51,492 nucleotides of DNA from a virus: IMG/VR virus record IMGVR_UViG_3300042731_008773, positions 1 to 51,492 of that record; one strand, written 5' to 3'. Made by a program: the position numbers and the translations under genes. Shown piece by piece: positions 17,064 through 24,494 of this stretch; position 1 is the stretch's first letter; the number at the start of each line of letters is the position of its first letter. Below the pieces are notes generated by a model. It was not told the DNA's origin. It saw only the letters and a list, made by a program, of their open reading frames with translations, and searched no databases.

Positions 17064-17825
17064 TTAGAATGAATCAGCATAGTCCATTTCACTTTGACCG
17101 TCTGTATAAATTCTTACCAATGCTCCTGATGTTGCATTACTTCTAAATCTTGCATTGATAGCTTCCCCGCTTGCTCCTACTTTTCCAAAATCAGCACCAG
17201 CAGTTGCATACACATAAGCTTCATTATTTGCTTCACATGTTCCTGTAGAATCACACCAAATTTCACCTTTATTCATCACATTTACAGCATCATATTGATC
17301 ATATTTAGAAGCAGTGGCTCCGTCATCACTTACTTTCTGTACAAACATAGCAACGCCAAGATATACTTGACCCGAATGGCTTGTAATTGTTCCAGTTGCT
17401 TGACTCGCTCCACTAGCAACTACCTCTGAAGATACACAAGTTGCTCCTTTTGTCCTAATAAGAAAAGTCCTATTATCCGTATCAGCAGGATCTAATACAC
17501 ATTCAACACCGGTTAATGCTGCAACTGCTGCAGCAACCAAACCTGCTGTAGTATCATGATCAGTGTCAAAAGTAACCTGTGCCGCTGCAACCCCATTAAC
17601 AGTAATATCAATAGTATTACCTGTAACAAAATCAGCATCAAATGCCATTTTGTCAACATCAAGAAAATAATTGTATACATTTATAGGGTCTCCCCTATAA
17701 CCAAAAACAGGTTTACCGAAGGCTATTCCATTGGAATCGGCGCAAGCCCAACCACCTTCTACTCTGGAATCAATTCCAGATTTTAAACCAGCAATGGTAC
17801 TGTCCATTACATCATATGCACTCAT
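17064..17825 (-). CDS. Capsid decoration / structural cement protein with inserted domain
   Basis: The 253-aa protein sits between protease and capsid genes where cement proteins lie. The outer parts (GLKSGIDSRVEGGWACADSNGIAFGKPVFGYRG; ATAGADFGKVGASG; MDYADSF) resemble cement proteins. Between them is a roughly 85-aa domain (FDADFVTGNTIDITVNGVA...VVASGASQATGTIT) that closely matches the insert in this phage's tail sheath, even at DNA level (CCTGTAACAAAATCA shared). Confidence 0.6.
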   Translation of the reverse strand: MSAYDVMDSTIAGLKSGIDSRVEGGWACADSNGIAFGKPVFGYRGDPINVYNYFLDVDKMAFDADFVTGNTIDITVNGVAAAQVTFDTDHDTTAGLVAAAVAALTGVECVLDPADTDNRTFLIRTKGATCVSSEVVASGASQATGTITSHSGQVYLGVAMFVQKVSDDGATASKYDQYDAVNVMNKGEIWCDSTGTCEANNEAYVYATAGADFGKVGASGEAINARFRSNATSGALVRIYTDGQSEMDYADSF

Positions 17826-19571
17826 TTATTTGTCCTCCCCTTTCCATAAATTTTGTTCTCTTTCTACCATCCTTTGATAAGCTGCTTTAGAATCGTATTT
17901 TTCAGCTTCGGAAGTTGTTTTATTAATAGAATCCCCCTTGAGTTGTTCGGAAGTCTCCTGTCTTTCCTTTTCCAACTCATCAAGTTTTTCTAAACAACCG
18001 TCAAAACGTGCATTGATATAAACTTCATCAGCATTATCCAATTTTTCCTTTGCTCCTGAAAAAAGTTTAACAATCACTTCTTTTTTAATATCCATTTCAG
18101 ACATATCTTCTTTAATTTCTAATTCTGCTCTCTTAGCTGAATCAAGAATTTTAAGACGTGTTTGTACCGCTTTCTCCAGTTCTTCTTTTTTCAAGCCTTC
18201 ATCATTCTTAACATCTTCTTTAAACTTTTCATACTCCTCCTTTAATTGATCCCTCTCAGCTTCTAATTTTTGATTATCCACTTTCAGTTCATCAATTTCT
18301 TTAGAAGTATTTGCCTTTAATGCTTCAAGCTCTGTTTGTGTTTGAGTATATGCAGTTATGACAGGAGCTTCTGCATCATACTCAACACCGTCAATCTTGA
18401 TTTTCTTCATCATTGACACTCCTTCTTGATTTATTTTCTGAACGCAAACTGCGTCTCCAGAATCCATTTTAATTCTTGCTGAATCCCCTGCTCTCCCCAC
18501 ATCCGTAACAACTATATGATTATATCTTATTTTTCTTTGTATAGCATCATAATGTATTCCCATCCATACCCCTGAGGACTCTTCAAGAACTACTTTATAT
18601 CCACAAGACAAACCTCTCTTGCCTCCTCTAATATCTTCAATTGTGTCAGCATCTGTCCAAGTTAAATTATTGGATAAATGATATTCGTCTTTTCTTACAT
18701 CGTCACCGGAAAAACCTACTTGATATTCTTTTATATTATCAACATTGATTTCTCCATCTATAGGATGCTCATTTCCCAATGGTAAATTTTTTAATGTTTT
18801 AATTGACTCCTCAGCAAAAACTTCTTCCGGCAATCTCAATTCATTTTTGATTGAACCATCAGACATTTTATAAGGAAATACACCAACATTTGTTACAATA
18901 GCTCTACCTTTTAAATATCCCTCTGGTGTTCTTTTAAATTTTTCCTCCATATAGGAATCTTCCTCTTTAGTTTCAAGCAATGGAAAAAAATCATATCTTT
19001 GAACACTATCTTCTTTCTTTTGTTTTTTATTGATTGCTTCTAAAAGACTATTAGCAACTTTCTCAATTGCCGGTTGTGTTGTTGCCCCCCTTGCTCCAGC
19101 TGCAGCCGCCTTTGCTGCAATTACTCCACGTCTAAATATTTGTATTTCATTTCCAACCATTTTAGCAACCGGATAAGCGTAATAATTTTTAGTCTCTTTT
19201 TCTGCTTCATTATTTATTGCAAGATGAACTTTTCCATATTTTGCCCACTCTTCATTTTCACCAAGCAACTTATTTCCATCAGCTGAAGAAAAAGACCATG
19301 ATCCATTATTTATTTTTCCTGAAGAGATTAATCCTTTTAAAAAACTAATAGCACTTGAATTAACTGATAAACTATCCTCTTTAAATTCATTTTGATTATA
19401 AATATCTAATTCATCAGTACTGATTTCCCCTATTACAATTCCTTGAGCAGTTGCTTTTTCCCTTGCCGACGCCTTTGACCCAGCCTCTCCTGGAGTATAA
19501 GTATAACATTCTCCTTTCTGTCCCCACTTAAATCCTGGTTTTCCATTTAATTCACAATTTATCATTGGCAT
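17826..19571 (-). CDS. Prohead protease / scaffold polyprotein (DUF2213-like)
   Basis: The 581-aa protein has three parts. Residues 1-45 (MPMINCELNGKPGFKWGQKGECYTY) are a common phage N-terminus. Residues about 70-180 (SFLKGLISSGKIN...SWSFSSADGNKLLGENEEWAKYGKVHL) are another widespread phage domain. Residues about 200-380 are DUF2213-type protease (FKRTPEGYLKGRAIVTNVGVFPY, LKNLPLGNEHP, GKRGLSCGYKV, YNHIVVTDVGRAG). The remainder is coiled coil (LEALKANTSKEIDELKVDN...) likely to act as scaffold. It is a fusion-type head maturation protein. Confidence 0.7.
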   Translation of the reverse strand: MPMINCELNGKPGFKWGQKGECYTYTPGEAGSKASAREKATAQGIVIGEISTDELDIYNQNEFKEDSLSVNSSAISFLKGLISSGKINNGSWSFSSADGNKLLGENEEWAKYGKVHLAINNEAEKETKNYYAYPVAKMVGNEIQIFRRGVIAAKAAAAGARGATTQPAIEKVANSLLEAINKKQKKEDSVQRYDFFPLLETKEEDSYMEEKFKRTPEGYLKGRAIVTNVGVFPYKMSDGSIKNELRLPEEVFAEESIKTLKNLPLGNEHPIDGEINVDNIKEYQVGFSGDDVRKDEYHLSNNLTWTDADTIEDIRGGKRGLSCGYKVVLEESSGVWMGIHYDAIQRKIRYNHIVVTDVGRAGDSARIKMDSGDAVCVQKINQEGVSMMKKIKIDGVEYDAEAPVITAYTQTQTELEALKANTSKEIDELKVDNQKLEAERDQLKEEYEKFKEDVKNDEGLKKEELEKAVQTRLKILDSAKRAELEIKEDMSEMDIKKEVIVKLFSGAKEKLDNADEVYINARFDGCLEKLDELEKERQETSEQLKGDSINKTTSEAEKYDSKAAYQRMVEREQNLWKGEDK

Positions 19572-19592
19572 ATTATTTACCTCTATATAATA

Positions 19593-21407
19593 TTATACAT
19601 CAACTAAAGAATTAAAACTTATATAATCAACCTCAGAAACATACTTTTGGAATATTTTATCCTTTAATCTAAAATTATAAAAAACAGTTCCCTCCATATT
19701 GTCAGTCTCCACTAATTCTATTTCCCAATAACCATCTGATCTCGGAGTGGTTGATATTTCGTCTCCAGTTATTTGTGTTACATTTTTATATTCAGCTAAA
19801 TCTATACTTAAATAAGCAATAATTGGTGTTTCATCAGCATTACCATCAGCATCCACTTGATAACCATACACAATTGTTTTATGTATTGTATCTATAACTC
19901 CAGCAAAATTATAAACTATTTGCAATGGACCAGCTTCAGGCGATGTTAGTCCTGTCTCGCTATGTATAAATAATCTTACATACATATTAATTTGTACAGT
20001 AGTAAAAGTTGCTTTATTTGTTTGTATTTCAGTTAAAGTATTAGATTGACTATATGTTTCATCACTTACACTCCAATCTGCTCCATCATAATAATAGGGA
20101 ACACTTCCTTTATATAAAATTATTTTTACTTCATCACTTCCAGTTTTTACAATTGTTAAAAGAAAACCCATTAATTCTTCAAGAGAAGTTGCATCCGAAA
20201 TATATACAGAAGGATTTGTTAACGGATATATTTGTGCTGTCAATGAAGCAGTTAATTCAGCCACACTGCTTTGAACTGCTGTATTTGTAAAATGTATTTT
20301 GAATTGTCCATATATTTCTCCCTCTATATTAAGAGAAGCAAGATTAGCATTAAAAGTCGCCTTATCATTAGCCTGCGAATATGTCCCATCACTTGTAACC
20401 CATGCAGAGCCATTCCAATATAAATAATTTCCCGATCTCCCAATTTGTAATGAATATCGAGGAGAACCTCCTTCAGTAGTTATAAAAGAGTCAAATGTTA
20501 TGAGTGTTCCTGCTCCTGTATATTCCATTTCTGGCAAAATAACTTCTGATTCTAAATACTCATATTCATAAATATCTGACCAATCAGGAGTATAATTAGT
20601 CGTATGTTGAACAGAATCAAAATATATTAAATCATTTATAGAAAAGTTAGAACTATTTGACCCACCGGTATCTGCACCTACTCTTAAAAGACCAATATCA
20701 CTACTTCGTATACCTGTATCAGTTAAAGTTGAACCTAATTGTACACCATCAACAAATAGTCTTGTTTCTCCTGTTGTTATGTCCCAATTCAATTCAATTT
20801 CATATTCCGTATCAATTACAGGACTCCAAATTTCCGCATTAGAAATAATTGCACTGCCGACATTATTGTTAACCGTAACAAAAAGTAATGTACTTGATTG
20901 AAATATCTTTATAGCATTAGTAGCGTCACCGTCTGATTTACTAACAACCACAAAAGATTGAACACTACCTGGATTTCCACTATAATTTGTTATTAGCCTA
21001 AATCGAATACATCCAGTTTGTTGGCTATCCGCATTTCCATTTGCGTCATAATTAACATATCTTATATCATTATGTGTTAAGTCTAATTTTCCATCAGATA
21101 CAGAAGCTCCGCCAACTGCCAATCCTGTTAATACTCCATCACCCCAATTACCATTTATATCAGAATTATAACTTGAATAAAAAATCGCATTACTTGGCCT
21201 TTTATTTTTTTGCTGAACTTGCCCATTTAAAACTTCAATTAGATCGGAATCAAATACTAATCCTGTTTCATCCTCAAAATCTTCTGTAAAATCCTGTCCC
21301 GGATTATTCTGAAGTTTTAATCTTATTCCATTTAAAATTTCAATTAGATCAGAATCAAATACTAATCCTGTTTCATTCTCAAAATTATATGTTTTTGTTA
21401 CACTCAT
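19593..21407 (-). CDS. Large beta-rich structural protein with LamG-like region
   Basis: The 604-aa protein starts with two copies of an NxETGLVFDSDLIE(I/V)LNG motif. Residues about 75-270 look like a concanavalin/LamG fold (GCIRFRLITNYSG, YEIELNWDITTGETRLFVDGVQLG). The rest contains repeated Ig-like segments (TFNANLASLN..., KIILYKGSVPYYYDGADWSVSDETYSQSN). Such proteins are often head fibres or surface carbohydrate binders. The ATG follows a terminator-like T-run and has no visible SD, so the exact start is uncertain. Confidence 0.5.
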   Translation of the reverse strand: MSVTKTYNFENETGLVFDSDLIEILNGIRLKLQNNPGQDFTEDFEDETGLVFDSDLIEVLNGQVQQKNKRPSNAIFYSSYNSDINGNWGDGVLTGLAVGGASVSDGKLDLTHNDIRYVNYDANGNADSQQTGCIRFRLITNYSGNPGSVQSFVVVSKSDGDATNAIKIFQSSTLLFVTVNNNVGSAIISNAEIWSPVIDTEYEIELNWDITTGETRLFVDGVQLGSTLTDTGIRSSDIGLLRVGADTGGSNSSNFSINDLIYFDSVQHTTNYTPDWSDIYEYEYLESEVILPEMEYTGAGTLITFDSFITTEGGSPRYSLQIGRSGNYLYWNGSAWVTSDGTYSQANDKATFNANLASLNIEGEIYGQFKIHFTNTAVQSSVAELTASLTAQIYPLTNPSVYISDATSLEELMGFLLTIVKTGSDEVKIILYKGSVPYYYDGADWSVSDETYSQSNTLTEIQTNKATFTTVQINMYVRLFIHSETGLTSPEAGPLQIVYNFAGVIDTIHKTIVYGYQVDADGNADETPIIAYLSIDLAEYKNVTQITGDEISTTPRSDGYWEIELVETDNMEGTVFYNFRLKDKIFQKYVSEVDYISFNSLVDV

Positions 21408-21409
21408 TA

Positions 21410-21450
21410 GAAATAAAAAAAGTCGGGCAATCTTGAAAAAGAGCCCGACT
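21410..21450 (-). terminator. Intrinsic terminator, - strand
   Basis: AGTCGGGC (21421-21428) and GCCCGACT (21443-21450) form a perfect 8-bp GC-rich stem with a 14-nt loop. On the - strand the stem is followed by TTTTTTATTTC. It would end transcripts from the gene at 21546-22079. It lies only three bases before the ATG of the next - strand gene. Confidence 0.75.
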
Positions 21451-21545
21451 TGTGTTCCTCACTCAGCCAGTATACCATAAGAAGGTTCTATTTAATTAAT
21501 AAATAAAATACCTTATTAAGTCAACTATTTTTTTTAAAAATTTAT

Positions 21546-22079
21546 TTAAATAATTTGCCCTTGCTTTTTATATATACTACTTCCATTTCGTTGCTCCTTC
21601 CAAATAATTGGTTGTAACTCCACCCTTATTTTTTTAATACCCGATAAATATAAAAACTGAGGTTTTGATAATACAAAATCTGTTTTATTTTTAATTTTTA
21701 TCAAATCTGCTCTTATTACAAATTTATAAACAGCAAAAAGACCATACCTATTATACAAACTCAGAATAAAAGTATAATTTCCATCTACAGGAATCCAAGA
21801 TGAATTTCTCTCAATTTCACACTCAAAATTAAAAATATATCCTCTACTGCATTCCAATAAAACTATATCAAAACGTTTTATAATTAATAATGTTTTTACT
21901 TTTACTGTATTTGTATTAGAAATTACACGCATTGTTGAAGTGTGTATTTTTTCAACTGTAGGTATCTTTATATATGAAGTTCTTACAATTTTATTTTTTG
22001 GTATAGAGGAGCAAAAAATAAATCCCATTATTAAAAACATAAACATTAAAATTAAAATAATTATTACTCTTTTACTCAT
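21546..22079 (-). CDS. Membrane-anchored protein, function unknown
   Basis: The 177-aa protein has an N-terminal hydrophobic segment (residues 5-24, IIILILMFMFLIMGFIFC) followed by Cys/Ser, compatible with a signal anchor or lipoprotein. The rest is beta-rich and basic (VDGNYTFILSLYNRYGLFAVYKF). The SD is GAGGAAAAAT. It is the first - strand gene left of the accessory island and ends at an intrinsic terminator. No family recognised; a superinfection-exclusion or surface role would be speculation. Confidence 0.6.
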   Translation of the reverse strand: MSKRVIIILILMFMFLIMGFIFCSSIPKNKIVRTSYIKIPTVEKIHTSTMRVISNTNTVKVKTLLIIKRFDIVLLECSRGYIFNFECEIERNSSWIPVDGNYTFILSLYNRYGLFAVYKFVIRADLIKIKNKTDFVLSKPQFLYLSGIKKIRVELQPIIWKEQRNGSSIYKKQGQII

Positions 22080-22117
22080 ATTTTTCCTCTTTCTTTAAAT
22101 AAATTTAAAAAAAAACA

Positions 22118-22154
22118 AACATTTCTCTCTATAAATAATATAGAAGGGAATGTT
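22118..22154. other. Imperfect inverted repeat in divergent intergenic region
   Basis: The arms AACATTTCTCTCTATA (22118-22133) and TATAGAAGGGAATGTT (22139-22154) pair over 14 of 16 positions. The repeat lies between the divergent starts of the - strand membrane gene and the + strand island promoter, in a 200-bp gap with no gene. It could be an operator or 5' UTR hairpin; unproven. Confidence 0.4.
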
Positions 22155-22215
22155 TATTTATGTCAATGAAAATTATTATTTATATCAAAAAAAATAATAA
22201 TTTTTTATAAAATAC

Positions 22216-22244
22216 TTGACAAAGTACATAAATATATGTACTAT
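22216..22244 (+). promoter_or_regulatory. Island promoter P1 with palindromic operator
   Basis: A perfect -35 TTGACA (22216-22221), a 17-bp spacer and -10 TACTAT (22239-22244). The spacer holds GTACATAAATATATGTAC (22224-22241), an inverted repeat that reaches into the -10. The same 38-bp block recurs at 24040 and 24448. A bound repressor would block RNA polymerase. It drives the genes from 22284 to 23995. Confidence 0.85.
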
Positions 22245-22283
22245 AGTAGTAGAAGTTAAAATTAAAAATTCAGGAGAAAATCA

Positions 22284-22448
22284 ATGATAAAAATGATAAA
22301 AAAAATAATAACAGGGTTTAGGTTTTTAAATATTCCAGATTTTTTACTAAAAGATGGAAATAAGTTATACGGGCCGAAGCCCGTATTGAATATACCGAGA
22401 TCATTCAGGCATTGGAAAGCATGCCTGAAGAATCATTTTCAAAATTAA
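22284..22448 (+). CDS. Small protein of the hairpin-rich island (54 aa)
   Basis: The ATG follows the SD AGGAGAAAATCA and gives MIKMIKKIITGFRFLNIPDF... ending HFQN, 54 aa, basic. The 3' half is overlaid by hairpins: ATACGGGC-CGAA-GCCCGTAT (22367-22386), TTCAGGCAT/ATGCCTGAA (22404-22429) and an 11-bp AT stem over the stop (22439-22465). Another frame over 22363-22437 also looks protein-like (IEYTEIIQALESMPEES), so a frameshifted remnant is possible. No family is recognised. Confidence 0.45.
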   Translation: MIKMIKKIITGFRFLNIPDFLLKDGNKLYGPKPVLNIPRSFRHWKACLKNHFQN

Positions 22449-22657
22449 ATATATTTTAATTTTGAAAGTCTTGCCGCCATCCATGGGCGTGGATCGAATC
22501 CAAGCAAGACGCATAACGGAATTACTTTCTTCGTAAGCCGGTGCGATTCCGGAACGGCGACCGTGGCCGTTGGACAAGAGTGTCATCGGGGAAAGTAAGG
22601 TAGGGTAAGGATATATACTTGCCCTATTTTAAAAAATTTTTAAATAGGAGAAAAAAT
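22449..22657 (+). other. Structured, GC-rich leader between island genes
   Basis: This 209-bp stretch has no convincing gene but several nested inverted repeats: GTCTTGC/GCAAGAC (22468-22510), CCGG/CCGG (22538-22552), AACGGC/GCCGTT (22553-22571), and CCTATTT/AAATAGG (22623-22648), whose 3' arm covers part of the SD (AGGAG) of the next gene. It may be a cis-acting RNA that controls translation of the gene at 22658. It is richer in GC than its surroundings. Confidence 0.45.
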
Positions 22658-23083
22658 ATGAAGATGATAATCGCAAGGGTCTATGAAACGAATGGCCCTA
22701 TTTATTTCCTTGGTTCGTCTAACGTAGACGAAATCGAGGAAATATGGAAAATAGAATCAAAATCGGATTTTGATTCTATCAACGATTCCTGCCATGGAAA
22801 CTTGTCCTGTGACGGCAGCACTTGGCAGGATTGGGAAGGTGTATTTTTCGTCCACTATTGGGACGGGAATAATTGGAAGGCTTTACAAATCGACGATGAA
22901 TTTGAAATCGTCGAGTATGAAGAGGTGGAGGACACCTCTCCCGAGCCGGCTTTCTACTTTGGGAAAAGAATAGAAGTAGATGACCAGTCCATTGAACTGG
23001 TCACGAGTAATATGTCAGGAAATATTACTCCATTCTGGATGAGTCATCCCGAATACCTGTGGAACACCATTCGGGGGGCTTAG
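22658..23083 (+). CDS. Hairpin-tiled island protein, function unknown (141 aa)
   Basis: The ATG at 22658 follows the SD AGGAGAAAAAAT; an in-frame start at 22619 lacks an SD. The acidic 141-aa protein contains STWQDWEGVFFVHYWDGNNWKALQIDDEFEIVEYEE; no family recognised. The coding sequence carries successive perfect stems, including a 14-bp inverted repeat with a single-base centre (22751-22779), TGACCAGT/ACTGGTCA (22981-23003) and GAGTAATAT/ATATTACTC (23005-23030). Transcribed from P1. Confidence 0.65.
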   Translation: MKMIIARVYETNGPIYFLGSSNVDEIEEIWKIESKSDFDSINDSCHGNLSCDGSTWQDWEGVFFVHYWDGNNWKALQIDDEFEIVEYEEVEDTSPEPAFYFGKRIEVDDQSIELVTSNMSGNITPFWMSHPEYLWNTIRGA

Positions 23084-23116
23084 GTAGCAATATTATTTAA
23101 AAAGGAGAAAAAAATT

Positions 23117-23503
23117 ATGAAAAATTACAACATTATTAACCACTCCCTGAGCGAAGAGCAACTCAGGGAAATTGAGGGGGAAATTATTTCCCCCTCCGAG
23201 GAGATCAAAAAAGGTCTCCTCCAATCGCCTGATAACGAGGAGGCGATTGGTTCTTTAGCTACAAAGATAATTTTGGAAGCTAAAGAGCGAGGATGTACTG
23301 CTATCCTCGCACCAGGCGGAAGTCCTGCTTTGATGGCGATTATTGCCATCGAAGCAAATGAGGCCAAAATTGGCCTCAAATTCTCTCACTCTGTGAGGGA
23401 TTTTTCTGAAGTCGTAGCTCCTGATGGAACTGCGACAAAAACGAACGTATTTCGACACGTTCGTTGGTTGGAATTCCATCCGACTAAATACAAAATTATT
23501 TAA
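23117..23503 (+). CDS. Hairpin-tiled island protein with SxR...PDG...VFRH motif (128 aa)
   Basis: The 128-aa protein has an SD AAGGAG. Its features (NHSLSEEQLREIEG, APGGSPALMAI and SHSVRDFSEVVAPDGTATKTNVFRHVRWLEF) resemble a widespread small phage/prophage family with an N-terminal LTxxQ segment and C-terminal PDG..KTNVFRH; its biochemical role is not known to me. At least twelve stems tile the gene, for example GAGGGGGAAA/TTTCCCCCTC (23174-23196), CCAATCGCCT/AGGCGATTGG (23221-23250) and ACGAACGT/ACGTTCGT (23441-23464). Confidence 0.65.
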   Translation: MKNYNIINHSLSEEQLREIEGEIISPSEEIKKGLLQSPDNEEAIGSLATKIILEAKERGCTAILAPGGSPALMAIIAIEANEAKIGLKFSHSVRDFSEVVAPDGTATKTNVFRHVRWLEFHPTKYKII

Positions 23504-23518
23504 GCATCCCTAACCTCT

Positions 23519-23552
23519 GCCCTCTTCGGAGGGCTCAGCCGGCGATGCTGAG
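23519..23552 (+). other. Two adjacent hairpins in intergenic gap
   Basis: GCCCTC-TTCG-GAGGGC (23519-23534) has a UUCG tetraloop, and CTCAGC/GCTGAG (23534-23552) follows at once. No T-run follows, so they are not typical terminators; they continue the hairpin tiling outside coding sequence and could block 3' exonucleases or mark processing. Confidence 0.6.
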
Positions 23553-23578
23553 AAATAAAATTAAAAAGGAGGAAAGCT

Positions 23579-23995
23579 ATGGGTTATTTTCATAAAGGTG
23601 GGCAAATAAAGGACTATATTTGCCCACACGGAATCAACTTTTCAAAATTCGGGGAGTGTAAAACTTGTGCACTCTCCGAAAGAGAGGATGACTACTTGCG
23701 AAGTCATCCTGAAAAAATTATTTCCCGGGCAACCGGGAAAGATATCGTTACCGTTTTTCAAAACAACGGTAACGAAGAGACCTTGTATCTTCCAACCGGA
23801 AAATACAAGGTTGGCTCGATCGTGAAAGAAACGATCGAAGAAGATGGGTATGAAGAATACCCAACAATAAAAGTTGTAAAAGGAACAGCGATCAAAGTTG
23901 TTCCTGAAATGAAAAAGTTTAAGATCCTTCCAAAAAGTTGGAAGGAAGAAGTCGAAGAACTATATATCTACTCGAAAGATATAATTTTCGAGTAG
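23579..23995 (+). CDS. Hairpin-tiled island protein with possible zinc knuckle (138 aa)
   Basis: The 138-aa protein follows the SD AGGAGGAAAGCT. N-terminal CPHG...CKTC (residues about 15-31) could bind zinc; the rest is beta-rich and charged. No family recognised. Ten stems cover nearly the whole gene: 11 bp at 23598-23627, 11 bp at 23648-23680, 9 bp at 23685-23710, 8 bp with GCAA loop at 23721-23740, 10 bp at 23746-23774, 8+4 bp at 23781-23810, 8 bp at 23816-23838, 7 bp at 23845-23863, 9 bp at 23925-23946 and 16 bp at 23962-24001. Confidence 0.65.
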   Translation: MGYFHKGGQIKDYICPHGINFSKFGECKTCALSEREDDYLRSHPEKIISRATGKDIVTVFQNNGNEETLYLPTGKYKVGSIVKETIEEDGYEEYPTIKVVKGTAIKVVPEMKKFKILPKSWKEEVEELYIYSKDIIFE

Positions 23996-24005
23996 ATATA
24001 TTTTT
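23962..24005 (+). terminator. Terminator overlapping the 3' end of the island gene
   Basis: A perfect 16-bp stem (23962-23977 with 23986-24001, 8-nt loop) spans the last codons and stop of the gene at 23579 and ends in TTTTT (24001-24005). It probably terminates the P1 transcript; P2 begins 35 bp later. Confidence 0.7.
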
Positions 24006-24039
24006 GACCTTTCCTCACTCCTCGAAGGGATAAAATAAC

Positions 24040-24068
24040 TTGACAAAGTACATAAATATATGTACTAT
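24040..24068 (+). promoter_or_regulatory. Island promoter P2 with palindromic operator
   Basis: TTGACA (24040-24045), 17-bp spacer, TACTAT (24063-24068). Operator GTACATAAATATATGTAC at 24048-24065, identical to P1. It drives the 89-aa gene at 24101. Confidence 0.85.
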
Positions 24069-24100
24069 AGTAGTAGAATAAATACTATTAGGAGAAAAAT

Positions 24101-24370
24101 ATGGAAAATATATATGCACAAATTAAAAAAATTAAGGATCTCTCAACTATCCCAACAGTTGAAGAGGATCCTTCTATTATCTCCATGCAGGAGAAAATAG
24201 AAAAAGATCTACAGGAAATTAAAAGTCTACAAGAGAAATTATTTTCTATTGTAGACTTTCTACATAAAGAAAATATATATAGAAAGAGTGCTTCATCTAT
24301 ATTTATAGATGAAATTAGAACACAGGTTCTGATAAATCTTGATAAATTAAATCAATTAAATCAATTTTGA
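24101..24370 (+). CDS. Hairpin-tiled island protein, coiled coil (89 aa)
   Basis: The SD AGGAGAAAAAT precedes the ATG. The 89-aa product is highly helical (EKDLQEIKSLQEKLFSIVDFLHKE) and probably a coiled coil. No family recognised. Stems include AAGGATC/GATCCTT (24134-24173) enclosing TCAACT/AGTTGA, and an 11-bp stem AAAGTCTACAA/TTGTAGACTTT (24222-24259). An 8-bp stem (24386-24412) lies just after the stop. Confidence 0.6.
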   Translation: MENIYAQIKKIKDLSTIPTVEEDPSIISMQEKIEKDLQEIKSLQEKLFSIVDFLHKENIYRKSASSIFIDEIRTQVLINLDKLNQLNQF

Positions 24371-24447
24371 GAAGAAATCTATTTCAGAGAATCAAGGAAT
24401 TAGAGATTCTCTTAGAAGAAGAAAAATAATAATTTTTTCAACATAAC

Positions 24448-24476
24448 TTGACAAAGTACATATATTTATGTACTAT
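24448..24476 (+). promoter_or_regulatory. Island promoter P3 with operator in reverse orientation
   Basis: TTGACA (24448-24453), 17-bp spacer, TACTAT (24471-24476). The operator GTACATATATTTATGTAC (24456-24473) is the exact reverse complement of that in P1 and P2, while the flanks are unchanged. The SD of the next gene overlaps the conserved GTAGTAGGAG, so the leader is very short. Confidence 0.85.
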
Positions 24477-24494
24477 AGTAGTAGGAGAAAAGTT

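Noticed and set aside
22468-22510. tRNA gene
   Set aside because: GTCTTGC/GCAAGAC could mimic an acceptor stem, but the element is only 43 nt, with no proper D, anticodon or T loops.
22401-22586. - strand 61-codon ORF opposite the island
   Set aside because: No SD, no promoter, and it is antisense to structured + strand RNA; an effect of the inverted repeats.
22449-22657. Cobalamin riboswitch
   Set aside because: GCCGGTGCGATTCCGG looks like the riboswitch core, but the GCCACTG box and typical flanking stems are absent, and the segment fits the general hairpin tiling of the island.
23125-23479. - strand ORFs opposite the gene at 23117
   Set aside because: Inverted repeats make both strands similar in codon content; only the + strand has promoter, SD and family-like sequence.
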